Shown piece by piece: positions 8,600 through 18,726 of a stretch of DNA of 64,000 nucleotides (the stretch's first letter is position 1; the number at the start of each line of letters is the position of its first letter). The stretch comes from Pseudohalioglobus sediminis (lineage in GTDB: Bacteria > Pseudomonadota > Gammaproteobacteria > Pseudomonadales > Halieaceae): the NCBI RefSeq assembly GCF_008370495.1, contig NZ_VTUX01000011.1, forward strand, positions 62,001 to 126,000, given 5' to 3'. Below the pieces are notes generated by a model that worked only from the letters and a program-made list of their open reading frames with translations, ran no database searches and was not told the origin of the DNA. The position numbers and the translations under genes were made by a program.

Positions 8600-9265
8600 T
8601 CAGTCGCCCTCTACCAGTTCGCCGGCTTCCAGCACCAGACGCCGCTGGCAGCGCTGCGCCAGCTGTAGATCGTGGGTAACCAACACCAGCGTAGTGCCCT
8701 CCTGCTGGTTTAGCTCGAACAGCAGATCGATGATATGGGCCCCTGTTCGCGTATCCAGGTTCCCCGTGGGTTCATCGGCAAACAGGATTGCTGGCCGGGC
8801 GGCAAAGGCGCGGGCTATCGCGACACGCTGCTGCTCACCCCCGGATAACTGTCGCGGGTAATGGCTGGTGCGAGCGGACAGCTCCACCCGCTCAAGGTAG
8901 TGGCTGGCCTGCTCCCGGGCGTCACCCTGCCCCTTCAGTTCCAGTGGCAGCATGACATTTTCCAGCGCGGTGAGAGCCGGCAGCAGCTGGAATGACTGGA
9001 ATACGAAACCCACCTCACGGCCGCGAAATACTGCCCGACCGTCCTCGTCAAGCTGGCTCAGGTCGGTATCACCGATAACGACCCGCCCGCCGCTGCCTTC
9101 GTCCAGCCCGGCGAGCAGGCCCAGCAGGGTGGATTTGCCAGATCCCGACGCCCCGACGATGGCTACCGTTTCTCCCGACTTGATTTCCAGCGAGATCCCT
9201 TTCAGTATTTCCAGCTCGCCCCCGGCCATGGGGACACGTTTCTGGAGATTTTCAGCTCTTATCAT
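8600..9265 (-). CDS. ybbA: LolD/MacB-type ABC transporter ATPase YbbA
   Basis: The 221-residue cytoplasmic ATPase partner of YbbP. Walker A is GASGSGKST (38-46), the signature is LSGGEQQR (140-147) and Walker B is ILFADEPTGNLD (160-171). It belongs to the mechanotransmission (LolD/MacB/FtsE) group. The ATG at 9265 is supported by AAGGA eight bases upstream. That ATG shares the tetranucleotide CATG with the ATG of the divergent tesA, so the two genes have no intergenic DNA. The same divergent neighbourhood (ybbA next to tesA) is known from E. coli. Confidence 0.95.
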   Translation of the reverse strand: MIRAENLQKRVPMAGGELEILKGISLEIKSGETVAIVGASGSGKSTLLGLLAGLDEGSGGRVVIGDTDLSQLDEDGRAVFRGREVGFVFQSFQLLPALTALENVMLPLELKGQGDAREQASHYLERVELSARTSHYPRQLSGGEQQRVAIARAFAARPAILFADEPTGNLDTRTGAHIIDLLFELNQQEGTTLVLVTHDLQLAQRCQRRLVLEAGELVEGD

Positions 9266-9902
9266 GCAGCGATTCCTTTACCACTTCCTACGTCCGGCGC
9301 TGGCGCTCGGTTTACTTGCTCTTTCCCTGGCGCTGCCTGCGCAGGCCAGCGCCGTGTCGAAACTCCTGGTGCTGGGCGATAGTATCAGTGCCGCCTACGG
9401 TATGTCGCTGGAAGAAGGCTGGGTGGCCATGTTGGAGCGACAACTGGCGGAGCGGCAGCCCCCGGTAGCCGTAATCAACGCCAGCATCAGTGGTGAAACC
9501 ACGGGGGGCGCCCTGCGCCGCCTGCCCGGACTGCTTGCGGAACATCAACCGGCGGTAGTGTTGATAGAAGTCGGCGGCAACGACGGGCTGCGCGGATTTC
9601 CGATTCCCTCGCTGCGGCAAAACCTGACGCAACTGTCATCCCTGGCGGGGGATGCGGGCGCGCGCGTTGTTATCGTACCCATGGAAATTCCGCCTAATTA
9701 CGGCACCCGGTATACCGCCGGCTTTCGCGACAGCTTCGCCGAGGTTGCCAGCGCCACCGGTGGCATTCTTGCGCCTTTCATACTCGACGGTATCGCCACC
9801 GTGCCTGAATTGATGCAGGAAGACGGTATTCACCCGCGCGCGGAAGCCCAGGAAGCGATGCTGTTGAATGTGCTGCCCAGCATTGAGGAGGCCTTGCAAT
9901 GA
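9264..9902 (+). CDS. tesA: Periplasmic thioesterase/arylesterase/lysophospholipase TesA (SGNH hydrolase)
   Basis: A 212-residue exported esterase of the SGNH/GDSL family. A signal peptide covers about residues 1-29 (hydrophobic ALALGLLALSLALPAQA). The four blocks are visible: nucleophile Ser40 in GDSISAAYG, Gly77 in the SISGETTGG block, Asn106 in GGNDG, and Asp187/His190 in DGIHP. TesA hydrolyses acyl thioesters and aromatic esters in the periplasm. The start codon overlaps that of ybbA on the other strand and its only purine-rich upstream element (GGAG) is 16 bases away, so initiation may be weak. The stop overlaps bioA in an ATGA. Confidence 0.95.
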   Translation: MQRFLYHFLRPALALGLLALSLALPAQASAVSKLLVLGDSISAAYGMSLEEGWVAMLERQLAERQPPVAVINASISGETTGGALRRLPGLLAEHQPAVVLIEVGGNDGLRGFPIPSLRQNLTQLSSLAGDAGARVVIVPMEIPPNYGTRYTAGFRDSFAEVASATGGILAPFILDGIATVPELMQEDGIHPRAEAQEAMLLNVLPSIEEALQ

Positions 9903-11197
9903 GCACACCCTCGCAATGGGATGCGCTGCTGGCAGATGATCGCGCCCACATCTGGCATCCCTACGCCTCCGCTACCGACCCCGGCGTGATCGTCCCGGTC
10001 ACCTCAGCCGAGGGCGTGCGCCTGAACCTGGCCGATGGCCGGCAACTCATCGACGGCATGGCATCGTGGTGGTGTGCCATCCACGGCTACAATCACCCGG
10101 TGATGAATCGCGCCGTGCGCGCGCAGCTGGAAGACATGGCACATGTCATGTTTGGCGGCCTGACGCACCCGGCCGCAGTCAAGCTGGCCCGCATATTGTG
10201 TGACCTGACCCCGGATTCACTGACGCGGGTGTTTTTCAGCGACTCCGGTTCCGTGGCCGTGGAAGTGGCGCTGAAAATGGCCGTGCAGTACTGGCAGGCC
10301 AGGGGCGAGCCCGGCAAGCGCAAGATGGTGGCCCTGCGCAGCGGCTATCACGGCGATACCTTTGGCGCCATGTCAGTGTGCGACCCGGTTACCGGCATGC
10401 ATCACCTGTTCGGTGATGTGCTGGCAAAACAGTTCTTCGTGCCGGCACCCGAGTGCGATTTTGATGCGGACTGCCCGGAATCAGAGCTCGATGACATCAC
10501 CGATTTGCTATCCCGGCACCATGGCGAGATCGCCGCGGTCATCCTGGAACCGGTGGTTCAGGGCGCTGGCGGCATGCGTTTCTACTCGCCGGATTACCTG
10601 CGCAAGCTGCGCGCCCTCTGCGATGCCTTCGAGGTGCTATTGATCTTCGACGAGATCGCCACCGGGTTCGGACGCACCGGTAAACTCTTCGCACTGGAAC
10701 ATGCCGGGGTGGAACCGGATCTGCTTTGCCTCGGCAAATCCCTGACCGGCGGTTATATGACCCTGGCGGCCACCCTGTGCACTGAGCGCCTGGCAAGCAC
10801 CATCAGCGGTGGGGAAGCCGGGGCCTTCATGCATGGCCCCACCTTCATGGGGAATCCACTGGCCTGCGCGACGGCAATCGCCAGCATCGAACTGCTGTTA
10901 TCGCAGCCCTGGCAACGCACCGTGGAGCGACTCGGCACAGAATTGAAGGAAGGCCTGGCGCCCGCTGCCGACCTCGAACAGGTGAGCGAAGTGCGCACGC
11001 TGGGCGCAATCGGGGTGATCGAGCTGAAACAGGGCGTGGACCTGCGCCAGGTCACTCCGATGTTCGTCGAGCGCGGCGTGTGGGTGCGGCCCTTTGGCAA
11101 GCTCGTCTACGCCATGCCGCCTTTTGTCATGCAGAGCGATGACGTGGCCACACTGACCGCCGCCATGGTCGATGTGGTTGCAAAACTGGAACACTAA
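9899..11197 (+). CDS. bioA: Adenosylmethionine-8-amino-7-oxononanoate aminotransferase BioA
   Basis: A PLP-dependent class III aminotransferase making 7,8-diaminopelargonic acid in biotin synthesis, using S-adenosylmethionine as amino donor. The 432-residue protein has the BioA-specific opening HIWHPYAS, DGMASWWCAIHGYNHP (residues 52-67), the PLP aspartate Asp251 in IFDEIATGFGRTG, and the Schiff-base lysine Lys280 in CLGKSLTGG. It overlaps tesA by 4 bp and is probably co-transcribed with it. No other bio gene is nearby, so the pathway genes are scattered. Its end overlaps the convergent phzF-like gene by 4 bp with no terminator between. Confidence 0.97.
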   Translation: MSTPSQWDALLADDRAHIWHPYASATDPGVIVPVTSAEGVRLNLADGRQLIDGMASWWCAIHGYNHPVMNRAVRAQLEDMAHVMFGGLTHPAAVKLARILCDLTPDSLTRVFFSDSGSVAVEVALKMAVQYWQARGEPGKRKMVALRSGYHGDTFGAMSVCDPVTGMHHLFGDVLAKQFFVPAPECDFDADCPESELDDITDLLSRHHGEIAAVILEPVVQGAGGMRFYSPDYLRKLRALCDAFEVLLIFDEIATGFGRTGKLFALEHAGVEPDLLCLGKSLTGGYMTLAATLCTERLASTISGGEAGAFMHGPTFMGNPLACATAIASIELLLSQPWQRTVERLGTELKEGLAPAADLEQVSEVRTLGAIGVIELKQGVDLRQVTPMFVERGVWVRPFGKLVYAMPPFVMQSDDVATLTAAMVDVVAKLEH

Positions 11198-11985
11198 AAC
11201 CTAATCTCACCCTGCATGAAGGTCTGGCATTGTCCTGTCATGAGCACACGGCCGTTGCGTTGCTCGCATTGTATTGACCCGCCACGCGCCGATATCTGCC
11301 GGGCACTGAGCTGTGCCTGCCCAAGGCGTGCAGACCAATAGGGCACCAGGGCGCAGTGAGCGGAACCGGTGACCGGGTCCTCATCGACGCCTACCTGGGG
11401 GCCAAAAAACCGCGACACAAAGTCGCACTCATTCCCGGGGGCGGTGGCAATCACACAGCGGTCCGTGGCGGCCAGCAGCGCGGGAAAGTCCGGGTCGAGT
11501 GCAGCGACATCTTCCTCGAATTCATAAACGTATACCTGCTTGGGTACTCCAGCGACCAGCAGCGCCTGCGACGCGGTCGCACCCAGGGCGGCCGCTACCC
11601 GGGAATCCAGCTCTGTCTCTTCCAGCGCATAGGCAGGAAAATCCAGGGTGTAAGCATCCCCGGAGCGCGTTACATGCAGTGCGCCGGAATGCGTATGGAA
11701 ACAGATACTGTCACTGCTGTACCCCCGGTGGGCAAAGAGCACATGGGCGCTGGCCAGGGTGGCATGCCCGCAGAGGTTTACTTCCACGGCCGGGGTAAAC
11801 CAGCGCAGCTCAAAGCCCTCGTCCACCGGGACGAGGAAAGCCGTTTCGGAGAGATTGTTTTCACTGGCAATGGCCTGTAACAGGGACACATCCAGCCAGT
11901 CTTCGAGCAATACCACGGCCGCCGGATTGCCGCCGAACACGGCGCCGGCGAAGGCATCCACCTGATAAATCGGCATTTTGGCCAT
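11194..11985 (-). CDS. PhzF-family isomerase/epimerase-like protein
   Basis: A 263-residue member of the PhzF family, which has a diaminopimelate-epimerase-like double fold. Typical blocks are YQVDAFAGAVFGGNPAAVV near the start, the acidic residue Glu47 in NNLSETAFL, LCGHATLASAHVL, and GVDEDPVTGSAHCAL near the end. Apart from true PhzF in phenazine synthesis, most members have unknown substrates, and no phenazine genes are present here. The ATG at 11985 follows a strong AGGAGGG, so I preferred it over an upstream ATG. It is transcribed toward bioA. Confidence 0.92.
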   Translation of the reverse strand: MAKMPIYQVDAFAGAVFGGNPAAVVLLEDWLDVSLLQAIASENNLSETAFLVPVDEGFELRWFTPAVEVNLCGHATLASAHVLFAHRGYSSDSICFHTHSGALHVTRSGDAYTLDFPAYALEETELDSRVAAALGATASQALLVAGVPKQVYVYEFEEDVAALDPDFPALLAATDRCVIATAPGNECDFVSRFFGPQVGVDEDPVTGSAHCALVPYWSARLGQAQLSARQISARGGSIQCEQRNGRVLMTGQCQTFMQGEIRF

Positions 11986-12070
11986 TAGGGCCCTCCTTTG
12001 CGTTGTACCGGACATGGCGCTCTAATATAGTAGTCGACGGGCACTACCGACAGGGAAAACAATAAACGGC

Positions 12071-12937
12071 ATGGCCAAGCGAGAACAGACCCCGCTGCAA
12101 AGTGCTTTCTACCGCGTCATATTTGGCACGGAGACCACAGCCGGAAAGTGGTTCGACATTTGCCTGATAATCGTCATCCTGGCCAGCGTGCTGATCATCA
12201 TGCTGGACTCCATCGATGCCTATCACGCCCGCTACGGTGTACTGTTCCTGCAGATCGAGTGGGCCTTTACCATCCTGTTCACCATAGAGTACATGGTGCG
12301 TCTTTGGTGTTCACCCAACCCCAAGGCCTACGCCAGGAGCGTCTACGGTGTCGTTGACCTGCTGGCCCTGTTGCCAACCTATTTCTCGCTGCTTCTGCCA
12401 CAGGCGGCCCCGCTGCTCATCATCCGACTGCTGCGCATACTGCGTATTTTCCGGGTTTTGCGACTGCTGTACCTGCTCGACGAAGCCAATCACCTGGCCA
12501 GAGCACTGCACAGGTCTGCACGCAAAATATTCGTGTTTTTTTCCATGGTCATTATCCTCGCCACGATCTTCGGTTGCCTGCTGTATGTGGTCGAGGGACC
12601 GGAACACGGCTTCAACAGTATCCCCCACAGTATTTACTGGGCGATAGTAACGATCACCACCGTGGGCTACGGCGATGTTGTGCCGATGACACCGCTGGGA
12701 CAGATCATCTCTGCCTGTGGCATGTTGATTGGTTACGCAGTTATCGCTGTGCCAACCGGCATCGTTACGGCGGAGCTCACCATGGGCCAACAGCTGGAAA
12801 AAGAACGCCATATCAGGCAGTCACGCAACTGCAGTACCTGCGCCACAGTGGAAACAGACCCCGCTGCGCACTACTGTCGGCGGTGCGGCAGCCACCTGCC
12901 CTCACCCGGCCATGCGCCAGAGAAGCGCAGTTCCTGA
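12071..12937 (+). CDS. Voltage-gated-type potassium channel with C-terminal zinc-ribbon-like tail
   Basis: A six-segment cation channel of 288 residues. S1-S3 occupy roughly residues 28-108. S4 is the arginine-rich helix RLLRILRIFRVLRLL (119-133). The pore helix and the potassium selectivity filter TTVGYGD (196-202) come before S6 (about 209-235). The C-terminus is unusual: after S6 it carries two CxxC knuckles, Cys254/Cys257 (CSTC) and Cys269/Cys272 (CRRC), spaced like a small zinc ribbon. The tail could bind metal or sense redox state; that is inference. It lies 26 bp upstream of the TonB receptor and may be co-transcribed with it. Confidence 0.93.
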   Translation: MAKREQTPLQSAFYRVIFGTETTAGKWFDICLIIVILASVLIIMLDSIDAYHARYGVLFLQIEWAFTILFTIEYMVRLWCSPNPKAYARSVYGVVDLLALLPTYFSLLLPQAAPLLIIRLLRILRIFRVLRLLYLLDEANHLARALHRSARKIFVFFSMVIILATIFGCLLYVVEGPEHGFNSIPHSIYWAIVTITTVGYGDVVPMTPLGQIISACGMLIGYAVIAVPTGIVTAELTMGQQLEKERHIRQSRNCSTCATVETDPAAHYCRRCGSHLPSPGHAPEKRSS

Positions 12938-12963
12938 TCAGACCTACCCTGGGGAAACACCAC

Positions 12964-15294
12964 ATGAACCGAGCATCGCTTCGCGCCGGCACACTGTCAG
13001 TCACTGGCCTGCTTGCCAGCCTCGTAACCAGCCAGACCATGGGTCAGGCCCTGCTGGAAGAGGTCGTGGTGACTGCGCAAAAACGCGAGCAAAACCTGCA
13101 GGACGTGCCGGTGGCGGTATCCGCTTTCAATCAGCAGGTGCTGGAACGCACTGGCGTGAAAGACATGTTCGACCTGCAAAGCAATGCGCCGAGCCTGGTT
13201 GTAACACAGAGCCAGACCTCCACCACCACCACATTCGCAATCCGCGGAATATTTACCAGCTCACAGAATTTCGGCCTGGAACCCTCGGTTGGGCTGTATG
13301 TGGACGGCGTTTATCGAGCGCGCCAGGGCTCGATGATCAACAACATGGTCGATGTAGCCAGCGTGGAAGTACTGCGCGGCCCACAGGGCACCCTTTTTGG
13401 CCGCAACACACCCGCCGGCGCAATTACCCTGGCCACAGTTTCGCCTGACTTTGAGGGCAGCGGTTTTCTCGAGGCGAGCGCCGGGAACTACGGTTTGTGG
13501 GGCCTGTCGGGGGCCAAATCCTTCACCGTCGCCGACGATACCCTGGCGCTGCGTGCCACCGGTTTCGCCATGCAGCGCGATGGCTATGTCGATATAGCCG
13601 GTGGTGACAATAACGTCATCAACGATCGCGACCGCTGGGGCTTGCGCCTGCAGGCGCTGTACACGCCGAATGATGACCTCACGCTGCGCCTGATTGCCGA
13701 CCATTCCCAGGTAGACGAAATCTGCTGCGCGGCGGGTTCCTACAAGAACAACCTGGTGGCGCAGCAGTTGCCACCCGGGACTGATACCAAATTCGGCACC
13801 GACACCAATATTCGCAACCTCGGTGGCACGGTAATCGACCAGCGGGACTTCTATGACTACCGCGTATCAGTGGCCAGGCCACCGCGCTCGGAGAATAAAG
13901 ACAGCGGTATCTCCATGCAGATCGACTGGCAACTGCAGCCATTCAGGCTCACCGGTATCACTGCCTACCGAAAGCACGATGCCTACGACAACGCCGATAT
14001 CATTTTCACCGATCTGGACGGCGCCTACCGCATCAACGACGCGGAGCAGACCCAGTTTACGCAGGAGTTGCGGCTAAGCGGTGCCAGCGACAAGCTCAAC
14101 TATGTCGCCGGGCTCTACTACTACCAACAGGAGCTGGACAATCAGCGCGACACCCTCGTGGGTGCAGATCTGGGTGCTATCTATGGGCTGGCAGACCCCA
14201 AGGCCTTCATCGCCGGCACCGGGTCGCACGACCTGAACGAGCAGGAACACAGCAGTTACGCCGTGTTCGGGCAGGTCGATTACAACCTCACGGATGCATT
14301 GGTCGTCACGGCCGGCCTGCGCTGGACCTACGAAGACAAGGAACTGCAAAACACCTACACGCAGGATGTTGAACCGCCACTGAGCTTCCAGCCCAATTAC
14401 GGTTTCTTTTTCTTTCCCCCACTGGCACCCACGCCAGATGTAAGCGAGGACTTTGACGACGACCAGGTAACCGGCACACTCAAACTGAGCTGGTTTCTCG
14501 ATGAGGATACACTGCTGTACGCCTCTTATGGCACCGGCTACAAATCCGGCGGCATCAACGGCGACCGCATCGAGCCCCAGTTCGACGTGGCTTTCGATGC
14601 CGAGCACGCCGAGTCCTATGAAATTGGCCTCAAAACCGAGTTCCCACAACAGGCTGTTCGTCTCAACGTCGCGCTGCATATGACCGACACCGACGACCTG
14701 CAAACCAACTCCTTCCAGGGCGGCGGCTTCTTTTTGTCCAACGCCGGTACCGCGGAGACCTACGGCCTGGAACTGGACCTGTTCTGGCTACCCACAGACA
14801 ACACAACCCTGACGCTGGCCTACGCCTACAATCACGGTGAGTATGCCGACTTCGACAACGGTCCCTGCTGGACCGGCACGCCCTGGCACACCGACCAGCC
14901 CGACCCGGGCCTTAACGAGGATGGCAGCTGCGATCGCAGTGGCGGCGACATTTCAACCAATCCAGAGAATGTACTGGTGCTCACTGCCAACCGGGACTTC
15001 GGTATTACCGACGCAATCGACGGCTTCATCTACGCCGAGTACATCTATACCGATGAGCGCATGACTGACGTCAACAACGACCCGGTGAAATACGATGATG
15101 CCTTCCATACATTGAACCTGCGCGCCGGCCTGCGCTTTGAGCGACATGCTGCGCAGCTTACGCTGTGGGGGCGCAACCTCACCGATGAGGAGTCAACTGA
15201 CACCATCGCCGATGCACCCGCCCAGGACGGCCGCTTTGTGGGTTATTACAAAGAGCCGCTGACCTGGGGCGTGACCCTGCGCAAGGACTTCTGA
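12964..15294 (+). CDS. TonB-dependent outer-membrane receptor
   Basis: A 776-residue outer-membrane active transporter. A signal peptide covers about residues 1-28, followed by the TonB box EEVVVTA (32-38). The plug domain has [21 protein letters not shown] (135-155), and a 22-strand barrel of alternating aromatic strands ends in the terminal phenylalanine required for barrel assembly. The plug resembles the large group of receptors from marine sphingomonads and gammaproteobacteria that take up siderophores, terpenoids or other hydrophobic compounds. No ligand-specific neighbour identifies the substrate. I took the ATG at 12964, since the longer frame overlaps the channel gene and lacks a signal. 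Confidence 0.95.
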   Translation: MNRASLRAGTLSVTGLLASLVTSQTMGQALLEEVVVTAQKREQNLQDVPVAVSAFNQQVLERTGVKDMFDLQSNAPSLVVTQSQTSTTTTFAIRGIFTSSQNFGLEPSVGLYVDGVYRARQGSMINNMVDVASVEVLRGPQGTLFGRNTPAGAITLATVSPDFEGSGFLEASAGNYGLWGLSGAKSFTVADDTLALRATGFAMQRDGYVDIAGGDNNVINDRDRWGLRLQALYTPNDDLTLRLIADHSQVDEICCAAGSYKNNLVAQQLPPGTDTKFGTDTNIRNLGGTVIDQRDFYDYRVSVARPPRSENKDSGISMQIDWQLQPFRLTGITAYRKHDAYDNADIIFTDLDGAYRINDAEQTQFTQELRLSGASDKLNYVAGLYYYQQELDNQRDTLVGADLGAIYGLADPKAFIAGTGSHDLNEQEHSSYAVFGQVDYNLTDALVVTAGLRWTYEDKELQNTYTQDVEPPLSFQPNYGFFFFPPLAPTPDVSEDFDDDQVTGTLKLSWFLDEDTLLYASYGTGYKSGGINGDRIEPQFDVAFDAEHAESYEIGLKTEFPQQAVRLNVALHMTDTDDLQTNSFQGGGFFLSNAGTAETYGLELDLFWLPTDNTTLTLAYAYNHGEYADFDNGPCWTGTPWHTDQPDPGLNEDGSCDRSGGDISTNPENVLVLTANRDFGITDAIDGFIYAEYIYTDERMTDVNNDPVKYDDAFHTLNLRAGLRFERHAAQLTLWGRNLTDEESTDTIADAPAQDGRFVGYYKEPLTWGVTLRKDF

Positions 15295-15321
15295 GGCACA
15301 GGGGCGACGTCTATCTGTGGG

Positions 15322-15348
15322 GGCCGGCTATTGTTATAATTGCCGGCC
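15322..15348 (+). promoter_or_regulatory. Candidate ygiQ promoter inside an inverted repeat
   Basis: A perfect TATAAT (15335-15340) sits between two 7-bp inverted arms GGCCGGC (15322-15328) and GCCGGCC (15342-15348), 28 bp before the ygiQ ATG. No good -35 is seen. The inverted repeat may be an operator over the -10 region or a hairpin ending the TonB receptor transcript. Confidence 0.4.
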
Positions 15349-15367
15349 ACTTGCCAGCGTCAACACC

Positions 15368-17482
15368 ATGCCAACCCCGATCCACAGCTACCGCAAATAC
15401 TGGGCCGAATGCTTTGGCCCCGCCCCCGAGCTGCCCATGAGCCGGGCGGAGATGGACGCGCTTGGCTGGGATAGCTGCGACATTATTATCGTCACCGGCG
15501 ATGCCTACGTGGATCACCCCAGTTTCGGCATGGCGGTCATAGGCCGCCTGCTGGAGGCCCAGGGTTTCCGCGTGGGTATCATCGCACAGCCCGACTGGAC
15601 CAATACCGACGCCTTTCGCGCCCTGGGCAAGCCCAACCTGTTCTTCGGCGTCTCCGCCGGCAACATGGATTCCATGATCAACCGCTACACCGCTGATCGC
15701 AAACGCCGCAATGACGACGCCTACACCCCGGATAACCAGGGCGGCAAACGTCCCGACCGGGCGGTCATCGTCTACAGCCAGCGCCTGCGCGAAGCCTACC
15801 GCGAGGTGCCACTGGTCATCGGCAGTATCGAGGCCAGCCTGCGCCGGATCGCGCACTACGATTACTGGAGCGACAAGATCCGGCGCTCCATCCTGCTCGA
15901 CAGCCGCGCAGACCTGCTGCTGTATGGCAACGCCGAGCGTGCCATTGTCGATGTAGCCCATCGCCTTGCTGCCGGCGAACCGATTCAGCGGATTCGCGAC
16001 CTGCGCGGCACTGCCTTCGTGCGCAAGCGCGTGCCGGACGGCTGGCGTGAAATCGATTCCACGTCCATTGACCGGGTCGGGCCTGTCGACAAACCCGCGA
16101 ATCCCTACAGTGCGCAGAGCCCCGCCGAATGTTCACCCGAAGAGGTGCAGGTAACACAGGGTGAAGACGTGGTGCGCATTCTCGACAAGGTAGATGACGA
16201 ACGACCCGCGGTCGTACGTATCCCCTCTTTTGAGCAGGTCAGGGCCGATCCGGCCCTCTACGCACATGCATCACGCATCTTGCACAAGGAAACCAATCCG
16301 CATAATGCCCGACCGCTGGTGCAGGCCCACGGTGACCGCGAGGTCTGGCTGAACAGCCCGCCTATTCCACTGTCAACGGACGAGCTCGACTGGGTTTTCG
16401 AATTGCCCTATACACGATTACCGCACTCCCATTATGGCGAGGCAAGGCTGCCCGCCTACGAGATGATCCGGCATTCCGTCAATATCATGCGCGGCTGCTT
16501 CGGTGGCTGTACATTCTGCTCGATCACCGAGCACGAAGGGCGCATCATCCAGAATCGATCCGAGTCCTCCATCCTGCGAGAAGTAGAAAAGATTCGCGAC
16601 ACCTCTCCTGCATTTACCGGGGTCATTTCCGACCTGGGCGGACCAACGGCAAACATGTGGCGACTGGCCTGCAAAAGCAAGGACATCGAAGCGAAATGCC
16701 GCAAGCTCAGTTGCGTATTTCCCGGCATTTGCAAGAACCTGGACACCAACCAGAAACCTCTGGTGGAGCTGTATCGCAAGGCGCGCGAACTGCCCGGCAT
16801 CAAGAAGGTGTTGATCGCTTCCGGGCTGCGCTATGACATCGCCGTGGAAACGCCGGAGTACGTGCGGGAACTGGTCACCCATCACGTTGGCGGCTACCTC
16901 AAGATCGCCCCGGAGCACACTGAAGACGCCCCTCTCAACAAGATGATGAAGCCGGGTATCGGCACCTATGATCGTTTCAAGGCACTGTTCGACAAGTACT
17001 CACGCGAGGCCGGCAAGGAACAATACCTGATTCCCTACTTCATCGCGGCACATCCCGGCACTTCTGACCGCGACATGATGAACCTGGCCCTGTGGCTGAA
17101 GCGGAACAAGTTTCGCGCCGACCAGGTGCAGACCTTTTATCCATCACCCATGGCCACAGCGACGGCGATGTATTACAGCGGCAAAAACCCGTTGCAGCGC
17201 ATCACCCGCGACAGTGACACCATGCCGACAGTGCGCGGGCTGTCACAGCGCCGACTACACAAGGCCTTCCTGCGCTACCACGATCCCGACAACTGGCCCA
17301 TGTTGCGCACCGCCCTGAAGAAAATGGGACGTGCTGACCTGATCGGCAACGGCAAGATGCACCTGGTGCCGCCGCGGCAACCTGGCAAGCGCCACGCGGT
17401 CGTCGCGGGCAGCCAGCCCTTCGCCACGCAGCACAACGGGCTGCCACGTACCCCTTCCCGCCGCAGACGCGGCAAACAATAG
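15368..17482 (+). CDS. ygiQ: Radical SAM protein YgiQ
   Basis: A 704-residue UPF0313 radical SAM protein. The N-terminal domain carries the family sequence [20 protein letters not shown] and the conserved block [15 protein letters not shown]. The radical SAM CxxxCxxC motif is Cys377, Cys381 and Cys384 ([10 protein letters not shown]), which binds the 4Fe-4S cluster that cleaves S-adenosylmethionine. A basic, proline-rich C-terminal tail follows. The biochemical role of YgiQ is not established. The ATG at 15368 is the conserved start; an upstream in-frame ATG would place 17 unrelated residues ahead of it. Confidence 0.95.
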   Translation: MPTPIHSYRKYWAECFGPAPELPMSRAEMDALGWDSCDIIIVTGDAYVDHPSFGMAVIGRLLEAQGFRVGIIAQPDWTNTDAFRALGKPNLFFGVSAGNMDSMINRYTADRKRRNDDAYTPDNQGGKRPDRAVIVYSQRLREAYREVPLVIGSIEASLRRIAHYDYWSDKIRRSILLDSRADLLLYGNAERAIVDVAHRLAAGEPIQRIRDLRGTAFVRKRVPDGWREIDSTSIDRVGPVDKPANPYSAQSPAECSPEEVQVTQGEDVVRILDKVDDERPAVVRIPSFEQVRADPALYAHASRILHKETNPHNARPLVQAHGDREVWLNSPPIPLSTDELDWVFELPYTRLPHSHYGEARLPAYEMIRHSVNIMRGCFGGCTFCSITEHEGRIIQNRSESSILREVEKIRDTSPAFTGVISDLGGPTANMWRLACKSKDIEAKCRKLSCVFPGICKNLDTNQKPLVELYRKARELPGIKKVLIASGLRYDIAVETPEYVRELVTHHVGGYLKIAPEHTEDAPLNKMMKPGIGTYDRFKALFDKYSREAGKEQYLIPYFIAAHPGTSDRDMMNLALWLKRNKFRADQVQTFYPSPMATATAMYYSGKNPLQRITRDSDTMPTVRGLSQRRLHKAFLRYHDPDNWPMLRTALKKMGRADLIGNGKMHLVPPRQPGKRHAVVAGSQPFATQHNGLPRTPSRRRRGKQ

Positions 17483-17574
17483 GCAACAACGCCAGGTTTT
17501 CCTGAACATTCTTTAATAAACGAACAACCCAGGGCCCGGTTCAAGTATCATACGCTGCCTCTCGGGGAGCGAAC

Positions 17575-18717
17575 ATGAAGAAGCAATTTCTGGTCACAAT
17601 GCTGGTACTGGCAGGCGGCTTCGGCCTGGCCTTGCTGATCGCCAACAGCACGCCCGAACGGGACGTCATTGCCATGGAACGCACGCTACGCACCGTGCGC
17701 GTGATGACCGTCGCGGTACACGATGAATACCTGCAGATTACCTCGCAAGGGAGCGTCCAGCCGCGTACCCAGAGTGAACTGATCCCCGAGGTTTCAGGTC
17801 GGGTCGAATGGGTATCCTCGTCGCTGGTGGACGGGGGCTCCTTCAGCCGCGGTGATCCACTGCTGCGCATCGATGCCTCCGACTACGAAATCGCCCTGCA
17901 AAGGGCGACGGCCGCCAGGGACAGAGCCAGAGTCGAAGCCGAGTTCAGCGGCGATGAACTGGCACGGCTGGAAAAACTGTTTGCCCAGAAACTCGCCAGC
18001 CAGTCACAACTGGACAGTGTCAGGCGTACGGCGCAGGTTGCCCAGGCAAACCTGAGCGAGACCAGCGCCGCCCTGGCGCAGGCTGAACGCGACCTGGCCC
18101 GTACGCAGCTGACCGCGCCGTTTGACGGCCTGGTGCGCTCCGAACAGGTTGACGTAGGGCAGTTCGTCAGCCGTGGCGCGAGCATCGCCACGATCTATGC
18201 TACCGACTATGTCGAAGTGCGTCTGCCCATCGCCGCAGACGAACTCGGCTACCTGGGGCTGGATATCGCCCATCGTGGCACGCTTGCCGAGGGCGACAGG
18301 CCCGAGGTGACAGTCTCGGCGCAATACGGCAATACGCGCCTGATCTGGAGCGGTGAACTGGTGCGTACCGAGGCGGTGATTGATGAACGCTCGCGCATGA
18401 TCTACGCGGTGGCGCGCATCCGCCAGTCCGAGTTCGCGGATACCGCATCGATACCGGTGGGCCTGTTTGTACAGGCGGAGATACAGGGCCGTAAAGTCGA
18501 AAACGTCGTCCGTCTGCCCAGGTCTGCCATGCGCGACAGCGACCAGGTGCTGGTGGTCGACGATGACAATCGCCTGCGCTTTCGCACCGTCTCGGTGTTG
18601 CGACTCGAACACGATGATGTGCTGATCAGCGCGGGGCTGGAGGACGGCGAGCGCGTCTGCGTGTCCGCCATCCAGACCGTGGTCGACGGCATGCACGTCA
18701 AGCCCTTACTGCCGTAG
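17575..18717 (+). CDS. RND efflux periplasmic adaptor (membrane fusion protein)
   Basis: A 380-residue HlyD/AcrA-type adaptor that connects an inner-membrane RND pump to an outer-membrane channel. An N-terminal signal or anchor spans about residues 5-25. Two biotinyl-lipoyl half-motifs flank an alpha-helical hairpin (RATAARDRARVEAEFSGDELARLEKLFAQK and onwards), and beta-barrel domains complete the protein (TAPFDGLVRSEQVDVGQFVSRG). It is 9 bp upstream of the pump gene. No TolC-like gene is adjacent, so a TolC encoded elsewhere is presumably used. The substrate is unknown. Confidence 0.93.
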   Translation: MKKQFLVTMLVLAGGFGLALLIANSTPERDVIAMERTLRTVRVMTVAVHDEYLQITSQGSVQPRTQSELIPEVSGRVEWVSSSLVDGGSFSRGDPLLRIDASDYEIALQRATAARDRARVEAEFSGDELARLEKLFAQKLASQSQLDSVRRTAQVAQANLSETSAALAQAERDLARTQLTAPFDGLVRSEQVDVGQFVSRGASIATIYATDYVEVRLPIAADELGYLGLDIAHRGTLAEGDRPEVTVSAQYGNTRLIWSGELVRTEAVIDERSRMIYAVARIRQSEFADTASIPVGLFVQAEIQGRKVENVVRLPRSAMRDSDQVLVVDDDNRLRFRTVSVLRLEHDDVLISAGLEDGERVCVSAIQTVVDGMHVKPLLP

Positions 18718-18726
18718 GCCCGCGAT

